A DNA stretch of 64,000 nt from Clostridium fungisolvens (GCF_014193895.1 NZ_BLZR01000001.1:2294001-2358000), one strand, 5' to 3'; shown: positions 35,755 through 44,689, numbered from the stretch's first letter. Notes: generated by a model from the sequence alone, not told the origin. A program made the numbers and translations.

Positions 35755-35755
35755 A

Positions 35756-35983
35756 TTAGATAATTTCAACAACAACTCTTTTATTGTCCTTAATTGCTGC
35801 AGCCTTAACTACTGTTCTTATAGCTTTAGCAATTCTACCCTGTTTTCCTATAACTTTACCCATATCTTCAGGAGCAACTTTAAGCTCTATTATTATAGAT
35901 TGCTCTCCAGCCACTTCATTAACCTGAACTGAGTCTGGGTTATCAACAAGTGATTTAGCAATAACTTCTACTAGTGTCTTCAT
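35756..35983 (-). CDS. khpA: KH-domain RNA-binding protein KhpA
   Basis: Small 75-residue single KH-domain protein; KhpA with KhpB/Jag forms a broad RNA-binding complex in Gram-positives, linked to cell-size control. The KH loop GKVIGKQGRIAKAI and VRVV-like KRVVVEII end are clear. ATG 35983 matches the family start; an in-frame TTG lies two codons upstream. There is no ribosome binding site next to the ATG: the AGGAGGTG site is separated from it by a hairpin (35990-36015). Confidence 0.9.
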   Translation of the reverse strand: MKTLVEVIAKSLVDNPDSVQVNEVAGEQSIIIELKVAPEDMGKVIGKQGRIAKAIRTVVKAAAIKDNKRVVVEII

Positions 35984-35989
35984 AAACAA

Positions 35990-36015
35990 TCTGCTTTAGG
36001 GGAATCCTAAGCAGA
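35990..36015 (-). promoter_or_regulatory. Hairpin between khpA Shine-Dalgarno and start codon
   Basis: TCTGCTTAGG (36015-36006) pairs with CCTAAAGCAGA (36000-35990) with one bulged base. AGGAGGTG (36026-36019) lies on its 5' side and the ATG six bases beyond its 3' side. Folding would shorten the effective distance from 37 to about 11 bases. Confidence 0.65.
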
Positions 36016-36034
36016 ATTCACCTCCTAAAAGCTT

Positions 36035-36283
36035 TTACTTGTTTATACCAGCTTTAACAAAAAGCTTTTTAACTATATCAGTAGGTTGAGCACCGTTGTT
36101 TAACCACTTTGCAGCCTTTTCAGCGTCAATTTTAACTTCAGCTTCAGGTTGAACGATTGGGTTATAGTATCCTATTTCTTCGATGAATCTTCCGTCTCTT
36201 GGACTTCTTGAATCAGCTACTACTACTCTGTAGAAAGGAGCTTTTTTAGATCCCATTCTTCTTAGTCTTATCTTTACTGCCAT
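36035..36283 (-). CDS. rpsP: 30S ribosomal protein S16
   Basis: S16 stabilises the 16S 5' domain. The 82 residues carry VKIRLRRMGSKKAPFYRVVVADSRSPRDGRFIEEIGYYNP-class signatures at the N-terminus. ATG 36283 is behind AAAGGAGGTGA; an in-frame GTG lies inside that site. It is between ffh and khpA. Confidence 0.99.
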   Translation of the reverse strand: MAVKIRLRRMGSKKAPFYRVVVADSRSPRDGRFIEEIGYYNPIVQPEAEVKIDAEKAAKWLNNGAQPTDIVKKLFVKAGINK

Positions 36284-36317
36284 TAATTTCACCTCCTTTT
36301 AAGGATATTGATATATT

Positions 36318-37673
36318 TTAACTAAAGAAAGGCATTTTACCAAACAAACCTTTTTTAGTATTTTTTTGCATTGATTTAAATTGCTTCATTTGTTTCTTCA
36401 TCATTTCATAGCCTTTTAAAAGCTTATTTATTTCTTGAATTGTAGTACCAGAACCTACAGCTATTCTCTTCTTTCTCGAAGAAGAACTTGAAATCAAGTT
36501 AGGATTTTTTCTTTCTTTTGCAGTCATTGACTGAATGATTGCTTTAACTCTTCCCATTTGATTTTCACTGTCTGAAAGGTCTAACCCCTCAAGTTGTTGA
36601 GTATTTACTCCTGGCATCATCTCAAGCAGCTTATTAATAGGTCCTAACTTTTTCATCTGCTCCATTGCACTTAGATAATCATCAAAGTTAAATTCTTGAC
36701 TTAACATTCTTTCACTAAGTTGTTGAGCTTCTTTTTCATCAATTGCCTGCTGAGCTTTTTCTATAAGTGACAAAACATCACCCATACCAAGAATTCTTGA
36801 AGCCATTCTATCTGGATGGAACACTTCAATATCATTCATTTTCTCACCAATACCAGCAAACTTTATAGGCTTTTCAGTAATGCTTCTAATTGATAGAGCA
36901 GCACCACCTCTAGTATCACCATCAAGCTTTGTAAGTATTGTTCCAGTAACATCTAATGATGCATTAAAAGTTTCAGCAACATTTACAGCATCCTGACCAG
37001 TCATTGAATCAACAACAAGTAAGATTTCATTAGGGTTTACTGAAGTTTTTATATCTTTAAGTTCCTGCATAAGCTCTTCATCTATATGAAGTCTACCAGC
37101 AGTATCAATAATAACTAAATTATATCCATGTTCTTTAGCATGAGCTACTCCTGCTTTAGCTATATCAACAGCAGGTACTTTATCTCCCATAGAGAACACA
37201 GGAATATCTATTTGCTTACCAACAACCTCTAATTGTTTAATAGCAGCTGGTCTATAAATATCACAAGCAACTAATAAAGGCTTTTTATTTTTCTTTCTCA
37301 TGTGAAGAGCAAGCTTTCCACACATAGTTGTTTTACCTGCACCTTGAAGACCTGCCATCATAAAAACTGTTGGGCCATTGTCTGCATAGTTCAGTTTGCT
37401 TTCAGTATTTCCCATTAAAGATGTTAGCTCATCATTAACTATTTTTATAACTTGTTGTCCTGGTGTAAGGCTTTCTAACACTTCAGATCCTACGCATTTT
37501 TCACTTACAGTCGCAATAAACTTTTTAACTACTTTAAAGTTTACGTCAGCCTCAAGTAATGCGAGCTTAACCTCTCTCATGGCTTCTTTTATATCTTTCT
37601 CAGTTAGTTTACCTTTTCCCTTGAGCTTTTTAAGCGTATCTTGTAATTTAGACGCTAAACCTTCAAAAGCCAT
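36318..37673 (-). CDS. ffh: Signal recognition particle protein Ffh (SRP54)
   Basis: Binds 4.5S/6S SRP RNA and signal peptides and targets ribosomes to FtsY. The 451 residues show the N domain, G domain with GLQGAGKTT near 107, DTAGRLHIDEELM and TKLDGDTRGG, and a methionine-rich M domain from about 300 (MEQMKKLGPINKLLEMMPG). ATG 37673 is behind GTAGGAGGGG. It lies 10 bases after ylxM. Confidence 0.99.
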   Translation of the reverse strand: MAFEGLASKLQDTLKKLKGKGKLTEKDIKEAMREVKLALLEADVNFKVVKKFIATVSEKCVGSEVLESLTPGQQVIKIVNDELTSLMGNTESKLNYADNGPTVFMMAGLQGAGKTTMCGKLALHMRKKNKKPLLVACDIYRPAAIKQLEVVGKQIDIPVFSMGDKVPAVDIAKAGVAHAKEHGYNLVIIDTAGRLHIDEELMQELKDIKTSVNPNEILLVVDSMTGQDAVNVAETFNASLDVTGTILTKLDGDTRGGAALSIRSITEKPIKFAGIGEKMNDIEVFHPDRMASRILGMGDVLSLIEKAQQAIDEKEAQQLSERMLSQEFNFDDYLSAMEQMKKLGPINKLLEMMPGVNTQQLEGLDLSDSENQMGRVKAIIQSMTAKERKNPNLISSSSSRKKRIAVGSGTTIQEINKLLKGYEMMKKQMKQFKSMQKNTKKGLFGKMPFFS

Positions 37674-37683
37674 GTTACCCCTC

Positions 37684-38022
37684 CTACGAATTAATAATTT
37701 CATCTAGCATTTCATCTATATCTTCTACTAATTCTTTTGACAACATATATTCGTTAGTAAGTTTTTTTATTAGGTCATTTTTCTTAGATTTTCTTATTTT
37801 ACTTTTTTCCACAAGCTGTAGCTTTTCTTCATAATTAATAAGTTGTTTATCACATCTTTTAATCAAATCGTGAATTGCTTGACGGCTAGTGTTATTTATC
37901 TCAGCAATCTCTGCTAATGAAAAATCATCATTATAATACATGAACATTATATCTTTTTGTTTCTCAGTTAATAAGTCTATGTAATAATCTAGTAACAGAG
38001 AAATCTCAAATCTGTCTTCCAT
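37684..38022 (-). CDS. ylxM: YlxM, helix-turn-helix SRP-associated protein
   Basis: 112-residue UPF0122 family member with a sigma-70 region-4-like HTH: LTEKQKDIMFMYYNDDFSLAEIAEINNTSRQAIHDLIKR. YlxM homologues bind SRP components and stimulate the FtsY-Ffh GTPase cycle in streptococci; here position before ffh supports that link. ATG 38022 is behind GTAAGGTGAT. Confidence 0.93.
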   Translation of the reverse strand: MEDRFEISLLLDYYIDLLTEKQKDIMFMYYNDDFSLAEIAEINNTSRQAIHDLIKRCDKQLINYEEKLQLVEKSKIRKSKKNDLIKKLTNEYMLSKELVEDIDEMLDEIINS

Positions 38023-38046
38023 ATAATCACCTTACTCACAAAGAAT

Positions 38047-38075
38047 ATATTATCAAAAGAAAATATAGCTGTCAA
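38047..38075 (-). promoter_or_regulatory. Promoter of ylxM-ffh nested in the ftsY terminator
   Basis: Consensus -35 TTGACA (38070-38075) lies in the 3' arm of the terminator hairpin. A -10 can be TAATAT (38047-38052, 17-base spacer) or GATAAT (38049-38054, 15-base spacer). Confidence 0.7.
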
Positions 38076-38098
38076 GTATTTTTACTTAACAGTTATAT
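38055..38098 (-). terminator. Terminator after ftsY
   Basis: Fifteen-position stem (38063-38077 with 38084-38098; one mismatch, one G-U) followed on the minus strand by TTTCTTTTG. Confidence 0.7.
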
Positions 38099-38103
38099 AT
38101 TTT

Positions 38104-39015
38104 TTAAAATAATGCATCAGCGAACCCTTGTGGATCGAATTCTTGAAGGTCTTCTACACCTTCACCAACACCAATATATCTTACTGGTATGTTTAAAGAA
38201 TTCTTTATTGAAATAACTACTCCACCTTTTGCAGTACCATCTAACTTAGTTAAGATTATGCCATCAATAGGACACGCTTCCATAAATTGCTTCGCTTGAA
38301 TAACTGCATTTTGACCAGTTGTAGCATCTAAAACTAAAAGAGTCTCTTTTGAAGCTTCTTCAAACTCCCTATCAATTATTCTATTAATTTTTGATAATTC
38401 GTTCATTAAATTTTTCTTATTATGAAGTCTTCCTGCAGTATCACAAATAAGTATATCCATATTTCTAGCTTTAGTTGCTTGAATTCCATCATAAACAACA
38501 GCAGCAGGATCTGATCCTTCTTGATGTCTTACTATATCAACCCCAGCTCTATTACTCCATATCTCTAATTGATCACTAGCAGCAGCTCTAAAAGTATCTG
38601 CTGCAGCCAATATTACTTTTTTTCCTTCATTTTTGTATTTAGATGCTAATTTTCCTATAGATGTTGTCTTTCCTACGCCGTTTACCCCTATAACTAACAT
38701 TACTTTTTGCTTATCATTAGTTTCTTTATTTTCTACACCTTCATTAAGCATATCTGCAATTACATTTTTTAAGCACGGCTTAACTTCTGTTGGATCTTTA
38801 ATTTTTTCAGCTTTAATTCTAGATTTTAGTCTATCTATAATTTCTACTGTTGTATCCATACCAATATCTGATGTTATTAGTATCTCTTCGAGTTCATCAT
38901 AAAGATCCTCATCAATTGTTACTGCTAAGTTTAAAACTTCAGTAATTCTGTCTGTAAAGTTATCCCTAGTCTTACTAAGTCCCGATTTTAATTTTTCAAA
39001 TAATCCACCAAACAT
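38104..39015 (-). CDS. ftsY: Signal recognition particle receptor FtsY
   Basis: Membrane-associated GTPase receptor for SRP. The 303 residues have a short N-terminal part without the long acidic domain of enteric FtsY, as in other Firmicutes; G1 GVNGVGKTTSIGK is near 108, with DTAGRLHNKKNLM and TKLDGTAKGG following. ATG 39015 is behind TTAGGAGGC. It is nine bases after smc. Confidence 0.98.
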   Translation of the reverse strand: MFGGLFEKLKSGLSKTRDNFTDRITEVLNLAVTIDEDLYDELEEILITSDIGMDTTVEIIDRLKSRIKAEKIKDPTEVKPCLKNVIADMLNEGVENKETNDKQKVMLVIGVNGVGKTTSIGKLASKYKNEGKKVILAAADTFRAAASDQLEIWSNRAGVDIVRHQEGSDPAAVVYDGIQATKARNMDILICDTAGRLHNKKNLMNELSKINRIIDREFEEASKETLLVLDATTGQNAVIQAKQFMEACPIDGIILTKLDGTAKGGVVISIKNSLNIPVRYIGVGEGVEDLQEFDPQGFADALF

Positions 39016-39024
39016 AAATGCCTC

Positions 39025-42000
39025 CTAATTTGTTAAGTCTACTGATACAACCTTTGAAACTCCTCTTTCTTCCATTGTTACTCCATACATTATATCACTA
39101 GCTTCCATGGTTCCTTTTCTATGAGTAATAACTATAAATTGTATATTATCAGAAAACTTTTGAAGGAATTCTGAATATCTATAAACATTTGCATCGTCTA
39201 GTGCCGCCTCTATCTCATCTAATATACAGAATGGGGTTGGTTTCATCTTAAGGATTCCAAACAGTAATGCAATTGCTGATAAGACCTTTTCTCCACCTGA
39301 CATAAGATTTATATTTTGAAGCTTTTTACCTGGAGGTTGAACATTGATATCAATGTTAGCAGTTAATTCATCACCATCTGATAGTATAAGCTCAGCACTT
39401 CCGCCTTTAAAGAGTTCCTTAAATGTAATATTAAAGTTCTCATTTAATATTGCGAAATTCTCCTTAAATACCTCTTTCATTTTTGCAGTCATTTCGTCAA
39501 TTACTGCAAGAAGCTCAGTTTTTCCTTTTTCTAAATCCTCTCGTTCCGTTGACATAAATTTATACTTTTCTGAAAGATCTTTATACTCTTCTATAGCACT
39601 AACATTAACAGTTCCAAGTCTATTTATTGATGCTTTAAGTTTATTTATTTGATTACTGTATGAAACTTCATCAAAATCCTTATGTGCCAAATCTATAGCT
39701 TCAGCATAGGTTAAACTCATTTCGTCATTGAGTTTTAATAAAAGATTTTCTTTTTCAACTTCATTTTTAGCCTTTACCAACTCAGATTTATGAATTTCAT
39801 CTTCTTTTATGTTAATCTCAGAAGAAAGACTTTCAACTTTGTTCTCATGGTTTTTTATAGTTTCTTTAATTTTTATTTTTTCAATATCATATTCTTTGAA
39901 TTTATTCTCAAGTTCTTCAATGTTATTATTATAAATTATAATATTATTTCTATTTTCATCAATAGTTTGGATACACTTACTTTTACTCGCTAAACTTTCT
40001 TCATTTGATGTTTCTAAAAAGATCATTCTGCTTTTAAGCTCAGTTGTCTCATTAGATAATCTTTCAACTTCCTTTTTTATACTTAGTATTGATTCATCAA
40101 CTTTAGCCTTTATAACTTTTTTACTAGTAAGCAAGTCTTTCTGAGTATTAGTTTTTTCATTTAAATCTTCTATCTCTTTTGAAAGCTCATCGAATTGTAC
40201 CCTATAAGACTTTAATTTTTCTTCTAATAGTATAGCTTTATTGCTGCTTTCTTGAAGCTCTCTTCTGTAACTATTTAATTTTGACTCACTTGTAAGTTTT
40301 TCATTTTGTGAAATCTTTATATTGTTTCTAAGTCTTAAGGTATCTTTTTCAATATTATCTATTTCACTATCTAATTTAGCTATTTCTATACTCTTAAAAT
40401 GACTTTCATCTTTGAAATTTAAGTTAGTTTCATCTAGCTTCTTAATTTCATTTCTACCATCAGAAATTAATCTAACAAGTTCTTCAATAGAATTTTCAAC
40501 TTTAACTAATTCTAAGCTAATATCGTCTATTTCTCTCTTTCTACTAATAATGCTTGTATGCTTATTATAGACACTACCACCTGTTAAAGATCCACCAGGA
40601 TTAATTACTTCTCCTTGCAAAGTTACAATCTTATGTGAGTATCCACTTATTTTAGCTATGTTTAAAGCACTATTCATATCTCTACTTACTATTGTTCTTC
40701 CTAATACGTAATTAATAGCTTTTTCATATTTCTTGTCGAAATTCAATAATTCAGAGGCAATTCCAATATAGCCACTTACTTCTTTAATTCTCTTATCTAA
40801 CTGAAGTACAGTGCCCTTAATTATTGTTAGTGGTAAGAAAGTAGCTCTTCCAAGTTTTTTCTCTTTTAGGTATTCTATAAGCTTTTGAGCACTTTTTTCA
40901 TCTTCAGTAACAACATTAGATATCGAACTTCCTAAAGCTATTTCTATTGCAGTTTCATACTCTTTTTCAACGGATATAAGTTCACCTATAACAGAACAAT
41001 TCTTTACATCAGTACCAACATATCCTTTATCAATATGCTCCATTAATATTTTAACAGCTCTATTATACCCCTCATATTGCTTTTCTAGATTTGAAAGCAT
41101 GGTTTTATTAGCTTCAAGTTTACTTTTTTCTTGGTTTAGCGTTTTAAGCTTTGCATCATTTTTAGTATTCCTACTTGATAGAATCCCTATGTTTTTATTA
41201 TTTTCTTTTACTGCTAGTTCTAATCTCTCTATTTCATCTTTTAATAATATTACTTTTTCTTCAAGCATAAGCTTGGTTGATATATTTATTTTCAAAGAAC
41301 TTTCTAGATTTGAACTGTTATTATGTAAGTTGCTAATAGAATCTTCTAAAACTTTTATTTGACTAATAAGCATAGTCTTATTGTTTTTAAGCTCAGATGA
41401 CAATTGAATGTTTTCAAATTCATCTTCTCTTAAAAACTTTATCTTATCCTCTTTTATTTTTAATGATTTAGATAAATCAAGAAGAACATTTTCTAAGCTT
41501 TTGCTTTCAGTATCAATAAAAATTTGTTCCTCAATTTTGCTGTTTAAATAATTAACATGTTCATTTCTTTCATTTTCAATAGAAACTAACTTTTCCGATA
41601 AAGTCTTTATTTCTTTATTATTATTTTCAATATTAAATTCAATATTTTTTACTCTTTCATTAAGAATATCAATCTGCTTTTGAAGTTCACTTGAAGTCTC
41701 TTTATTTTTATAATATAATTCTCTATCTTCTCTTGTTAGATTTTCAAGCTTTTCAAGTTCATCGCTCAAAGAAATTGTTCTATTTTTAGCTTCAGAAAGC
41801 TCTTCCTTAAGCTTATTATTCTCATTAATTAGCTTTGATACTTTTTCACCTTGATTTTTAATATTTGTATCAATTTTTTCTATATGGTTTACTATCAAAG
41901 AAATCTCTTTTCCACGAAGTTCATTTGAAAGTTCTAAGAAAATCTTAGCTTTTTCACTTTCTACCCTTAATGGCTCAATTCTTTCTTCGTAAGTAGATAA

Positions 42001-42582
42001 AATATCATTTATTCTAACTAAATTTTGCTCAGTATTATCAAGCTTTCTTTCAGCCTCATGTTTCCTAGTTTTAAATTTAACGATTCCAGCGGCTTCCTCT
42101 AAAAGAGCACGCCTTTCTTCTGGTCTTCCACTTAGTATAGCTTCTATTTTACCTTGTCCAATAAGTGAATAACCTTCTTTACCTATACCAGTATCCATAA
42201 ACAAAGTTGTAATATCTTTTAATCGGCATTGAGAATTATTTATTAAGTATTCAGCTTCGCCTGATCTATATATTCTTCTAGTGACTGTCACATCATTGTA
42301 TTCAATAGGAAGTTCTCCATCTGCATTGTCTAAAGTAAGTGAAACTTGTGCCAAGCCAACTGGTTTTCTAAACTGAGTACCAGCAAAAATAACATCTTCC
42401 ATTTTACCGCCTCTTAGAGTCTTAATACTCTGTTCACCTAGAACCCATCTAACAGCGTCGGAAATATTACTTTTTCCGCTACCATTTGGTCCAACTACAG
42501 CTGTGACACCTCTTTTAAACTTTAATTCTGTTTTATCTGCAAATGATTTAAATCCCCTTATTTCAAGAGACTTTAGAAACAT
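39025..42582 (-). CDS. smc: Chromosome segregation protein SMC
   Basis: Condensin ATPase organising the nucleoid with ScpAB. The 1185 residues begin with Walker A GPNGSGKSNISD near residue 32, have two long coiled-coil arms, a hinge around 515-645 and the C-terminal signature NLMSGGEKVLSAIALLF with Walker B PFCILDEIEAALDD. No breaks. ATG 42582 is behind AAGGAGTGGACAT, which overlaps the stop codon of the tiny upstream gene. Confidence 0.98.
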   Translation of the reverse strand: MFLKSLEIRGFKSFADKTELKFKRGVTAVVGPNGSGKSNISDAVRWVLGEQSIKTLRGGKMEDVIFAGTQFRKPVGLAQVSLTLDNADGELPIEYNDVTVTRRIYRSGEAEYLINNSQCRLKDITTLFMDTGIGKEGYSLIGQGKIEAILSGRPEERRALLEEAAGIVKFKTRKHEAERKLDNTEQNLVRINDILSTYEERIEPLRVESEKAKIFLELSNELRGKEISLIVNHIEKIDTNIKNQGEKVSKLINENNKLKEELSEAKNRTISLSDELEKLENLTREDRELYYKNKETSSELQKQIDILNERVKNIEFNIENNNKEIKTLSEKLVSIENERNEHVNYLNSKIEEQIFIDTESKSLENVLLDLSKSLKIKEDKIKFLREDEFENIQLSSELKNNKTMLISQIKVLEDSISNLHNNSSNLESSLKINISTKLMLEEKVILLKDEIERLELAVKENNKNIGILSSRNTKNDAKLKTLNQEKSKLEANKTMLSNLEKQYEGYNRAVKILMEHIDKGYVGTDVKNCSVIGELISVEKEYETAIEIALGSSISNVVTEDEKSAQKLIEYLKEKKLGRATFLPLTIIKGTVLQLDKRIKEVSGYIGIASELLNFDKKYEKAINYVLGRTIVSRDMNSALNIAKISGYSHKIVTLQGEVINPGGSLTGGSVYNKHTSIISRKREIDDISLELVKVENSIEELVRLISDGRNEIKKLDETNLNFKDESHFKSIEIAKLDSEIDNIEKDTLRLRNNIKISQNEKLTSESKLNSYRRELQESSNKAILLEEKLKSYRVQFDELSKEIEDLNEKTNTQKDLLTSKKVIKAKVDESILSIKKEVERLSNETTELKSRMIFLETSNEESLASKSKCIQTIDENRNNIIIYNNNIEELENKFKEYDIEKIKIKETIKNHENKVESLSSEINIKEDEIHKSELVKAKNEVEKENLLLKLNDEMSLTYAEAIDLAHKDFDEVSYSNQINKLKASINRLGTVNVSAIEEYKDLSEKYKFMSTEREDLEKGKTELLAVIDEMTAKMKEVFKENFAILNENFNITFKELFKGGSAELILSDGDELTANIDINVQPPGKKLQNINLMSGGEKVLSAIALLFGILKMKPTPFCILDEIEAALDDANVYRYSEFLQKFSDNIQFIVITHRKGTMEASDIMYGVTMEERGVSKVVSVDLTN

Positions 42583-42593
42583 ATGTCCACTCC

Positions 42594-42692
42594 TTATCTT
42601 CCAACAAATTGATAAAATAATCCTATTAGAAATGATGTAATAATTATTGCCATTATTATATTCATTATGATTTTTCTTGTTCTCTTCTTCAT
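42594..42692 (-). CDS. 32-residue single-span membrane peptide upstream of smc
   Basis: A basic N-terminus (MKKRTRK) is followed by one hydrophobic helix (about residues 8-27) and a short tail ending GR. ATG 42692 sits behind AAGGAGTGAGCAGT, a strong site at good spacing, and the TAA stop forms part of the smc ribosome binding site, arguing for coupled translation. I do not recognise the family with certainty; short basic-plus-helix proteins of the DUF4044 type look similar. Predicted inner-membrane, N-in. Real translation is inferred from start signals and placement only. Confidence 0.65.
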   Translation of the reverse strand: MKKRTRKIIMNIIMAIIITSFLIGLFYQFVGR

Positions 42693-42751
42693 ACTGCTCA
42701 CTCCTTATTCTATTTAAGTTTATAGTAAATAAAGTAAAATATCAATGGTGA

Positions 42752-42782
42752 CGAAAAGAAAACCCTAGAGTTTGCTCTAAGG
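42752..42782 (-). terminator. Terminator after the radical SAM gene
   Basis: Eight-bp stem CCTTAGAG/CTCTAGGG (one G-U), CAAA loop, followed by TTTTCTTTTC on the minus strand. Confidence 0.85.
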
Positions 42783-42848
42783 TAATTTCTCTATGTATCA
42801 AAGTAATATAAATTCATTTATAAACATTTCTTCGTTACCTGTATTTAT

Positions 42849-43886
42849 TTATATTGAAACTATCTTAGTTTCATTATTTGAATTAATTAAAATTTCTCCT
42901 ACCTTTACTGAATCATCGATACATACATCTATCTTTACATTAACCAACTTACTCTTTAATTCATTAAAGAATTCTTTTTTGTTAGCATAAAGTCTAGAAA
43001 TATATCTATTATTTATTCTAATGGTTACATCATCTTTACTTTCTCTAAGTAAGTTATAGATATGCTCATTTAAGATACTGCTTTCTACGAGTTCTCTAAA
43101 TGCTGGATGAAATGGACCATCAACTATATCTCCACCAGTATTAATGTTTTCAGTAGGTTGTAACCCAACTCTTATAACATTGATATTATTTTCTATATAA
43201 AGCTTATATATCTTTTTTGCTACTGTTACTGCTTCGCTTAATGTGTATGGCTTATATTCTTCTCTCCTAAGCATTTCTTCCATAGGTGTATCTTTAATAA
43301 CTAAGGCTGGATATATTCTACAAATATCTGGTTTCATCTCAATAGATTTTTTTGCTGTATCTAAGTCTTTTTCAAATGTGTCACCAGGAAGCCCAAGCAT
43401 AATTTGATGACCTAAAGTAAAGCCGTATTCTTTTATAAGCATTGATGCCTTCTTTACATCTTCTTCTGAATGCCCTCTTGCAGATTTTCTTAGTACTTCT
43501 TTGTCAAGAGATTGAACCCCAAGCTCTATTATATCAACCTCATATTCTTTTAAATGATTTAAAATATCATGATCTATATAGTCCGGTCTTGTTGATAATC
43601 TTATATAATTTATTTTTTTTAACTTCTTGTATTTGTATGCAACTTCTAAAAGTTCTTTTTGCTTCTGCATCGGTATTGCAGTAAACGTGCCACCAAAAAA
43701 TGAAATTTCAACTGTTGAATTAGCGATATCTATAGTTTTCAAATACTCTTCTACTGTATTTTCTACATACTGACTATCTACTACTCCTTCTTCACCAGAT
43801 ATCTTATTTTGATTACAAAATACACAGTTATGTGGGCATCCTAGATGAGGTACGAAGATTGGAATTATATAATAACTTTTACTCAT
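42849..43886 (-). CDS. Elp3-like radical SAM protein
   Basis: 345 residues with the radical SAM cluster motif CPHNCVFCNQ near residue 17, SFFGGTFTAIP near 63 and Elp3-related blocks RLSTRPDYID, IELGVQSLD and GFTLGHQIMLGLPGDT. It resembles the N-terminal catalytic half of Elp3 but ends without a GNAT acetyltransferase domain. Substrate unknown; tRNA modification is a guess from family resemblance. It overlaps rnc by eight bases and lies between rnc and smc, where clostridia commonly carry it. Confidence 0.85.
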   Translation of the reverse strand: MSKSYYIIPIFVPHLGCPHNCVFCNQNKISGEEGVVDSQYVENTVEEYLKTIDIANSTVEISFFGGTFTAIPMQKQKELLEVAYKYKKLKKINYIRLSTRPDYIDHDILNHLKEYEVDIIELGVQSLDKEVLRKSARGHSEEDVKKASMLIKEYGFTLGHQIMLGLPGDTFEKDLDTAKKSIEMKPDICRIYPALVIKDTPMEEMLRREEYKPYTLSEAVTVAKKIYKLYIENNINVIRVGLQPTENINTGGDIVDGPFHPAFRELVESSILNEHIYNLLRESKDDVTIRINNRYISRLYANKKEFFNELKSKLVNVKIDVCIDDSVKVGEILINSNNETKIVSI

Positions 43887-44577
43887 TGCTGCCCTCCAAA
43901 AAATTCAAAGCCTTTTTAGCAGATTGCTGCTCAGCTTCTTTTTTACTAAAACCTTCTCCTTCACCAATTATCCTATCACCGATAACGACTTTAGTATAAA
44001 ATTTTCTTCTATGCGGAGGACCTTCATATTTTACTAGTTCGTAGTTTATATTAACTTCGCCATTCTCTTGCAATTTTTCTTGAAGCTTTGTTTTAAAATC
44101 AAGAACGATTTTATCATTAATCGCATCTGCTATTACATGTTTAAAGTTTGTTATTATAAAATCTCTAGCGTACTCCAAGCCTTTATCTAGATATATAGCA
44201 GCTAGTAAAGCCTCTAAACAGTCGGCCTGAATAGATATTCTTTCTCTTCCTCCTGTTAGTTCTTCACCTTTACTCATTCTTATAAGATCACCAAGTCCAA
44301 GAATCCTTGCCACCTCATAAAGAGAATTTTCACATACTATTAAAGCTCTCATTTTTGTAAGCTCACCTTCGGATTTATCCTTACAATTATTGAACAAGTA
44401 TTCAGATATGCAAATTTGAAGCACTGAATCGCCTAAAAACTCAAGTCTTTCGTTATATTCAATACCTTTATACTGATTTGCATATGAACTATGAGTTAAT
44501 GCAGTTTCAAGCAAATGTTTATTTTCAAAATAAATATTTAGTTTGCTTTCAATCTTTTCAATATTAAACTCGTACAT
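43879..44577 (-). CDS. rnc: Ribonuclease III
   Basis: Double-strand-specific endoribonuclease for rRNA and mRNA processing. The 232 residues show the catalytic signature NERLEFLGDSVL near residue 40, a second acidic patch QADCLEALLAAIYLD near 118 and a C-terminal dsRNA-binding domain (about 158-228, KKEAEQQSAKKAL). AAGGAG lies 14 bases before ATG 44577, longer than usual. A long imperfect inverted repeat (44596-44686) ends at this ribosome binding site. Confidence 0.98.
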   Translation of the reverse strand: MYEFNIEKIESKLNIYFENKHLLETALTHSSYANQYKGIEYNERLEFLGDSVLQICISEYLFNNCKDKSEGELTKMRALIVCENSLYEVARILGLGDLIRMSKGEELTGGRERISIQADCLEALLAAIYLDKGLEYARDFIITNFKHVIADAINDKIVLDFKTKLQEKLQENGEVNINYELVKYEGPPHRRKFYTKVVIGDRIIGEGEGFSKKEAEQQSAKKALNFLEGSNE

Positions 44578-44595
44578 TTAAAAAAATTCAACTCC

Positions 44596-44686
44596 TTAAG
44601 GTTTATTCTTCAGTATGTTAATCCTTTACCGTCGTACTTAAATTTATTACTCATGCCATCATTAACACATTCAAGAATAAACTTAA
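44596..44686. repeat. Long imperfect inverted repeat upstream of rnc
   Basis: Arms 44596-44622 and 44661-44686 pair at about 24 of 27 positions, with a 38-base loop. The loop shares the 13-base word tacttaaatttat with MITE-like copy C. The inner end abuts the rnc Shine-Dalgarno. Confidence 0.75.
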
Positions 44687-44689
44687 TTT

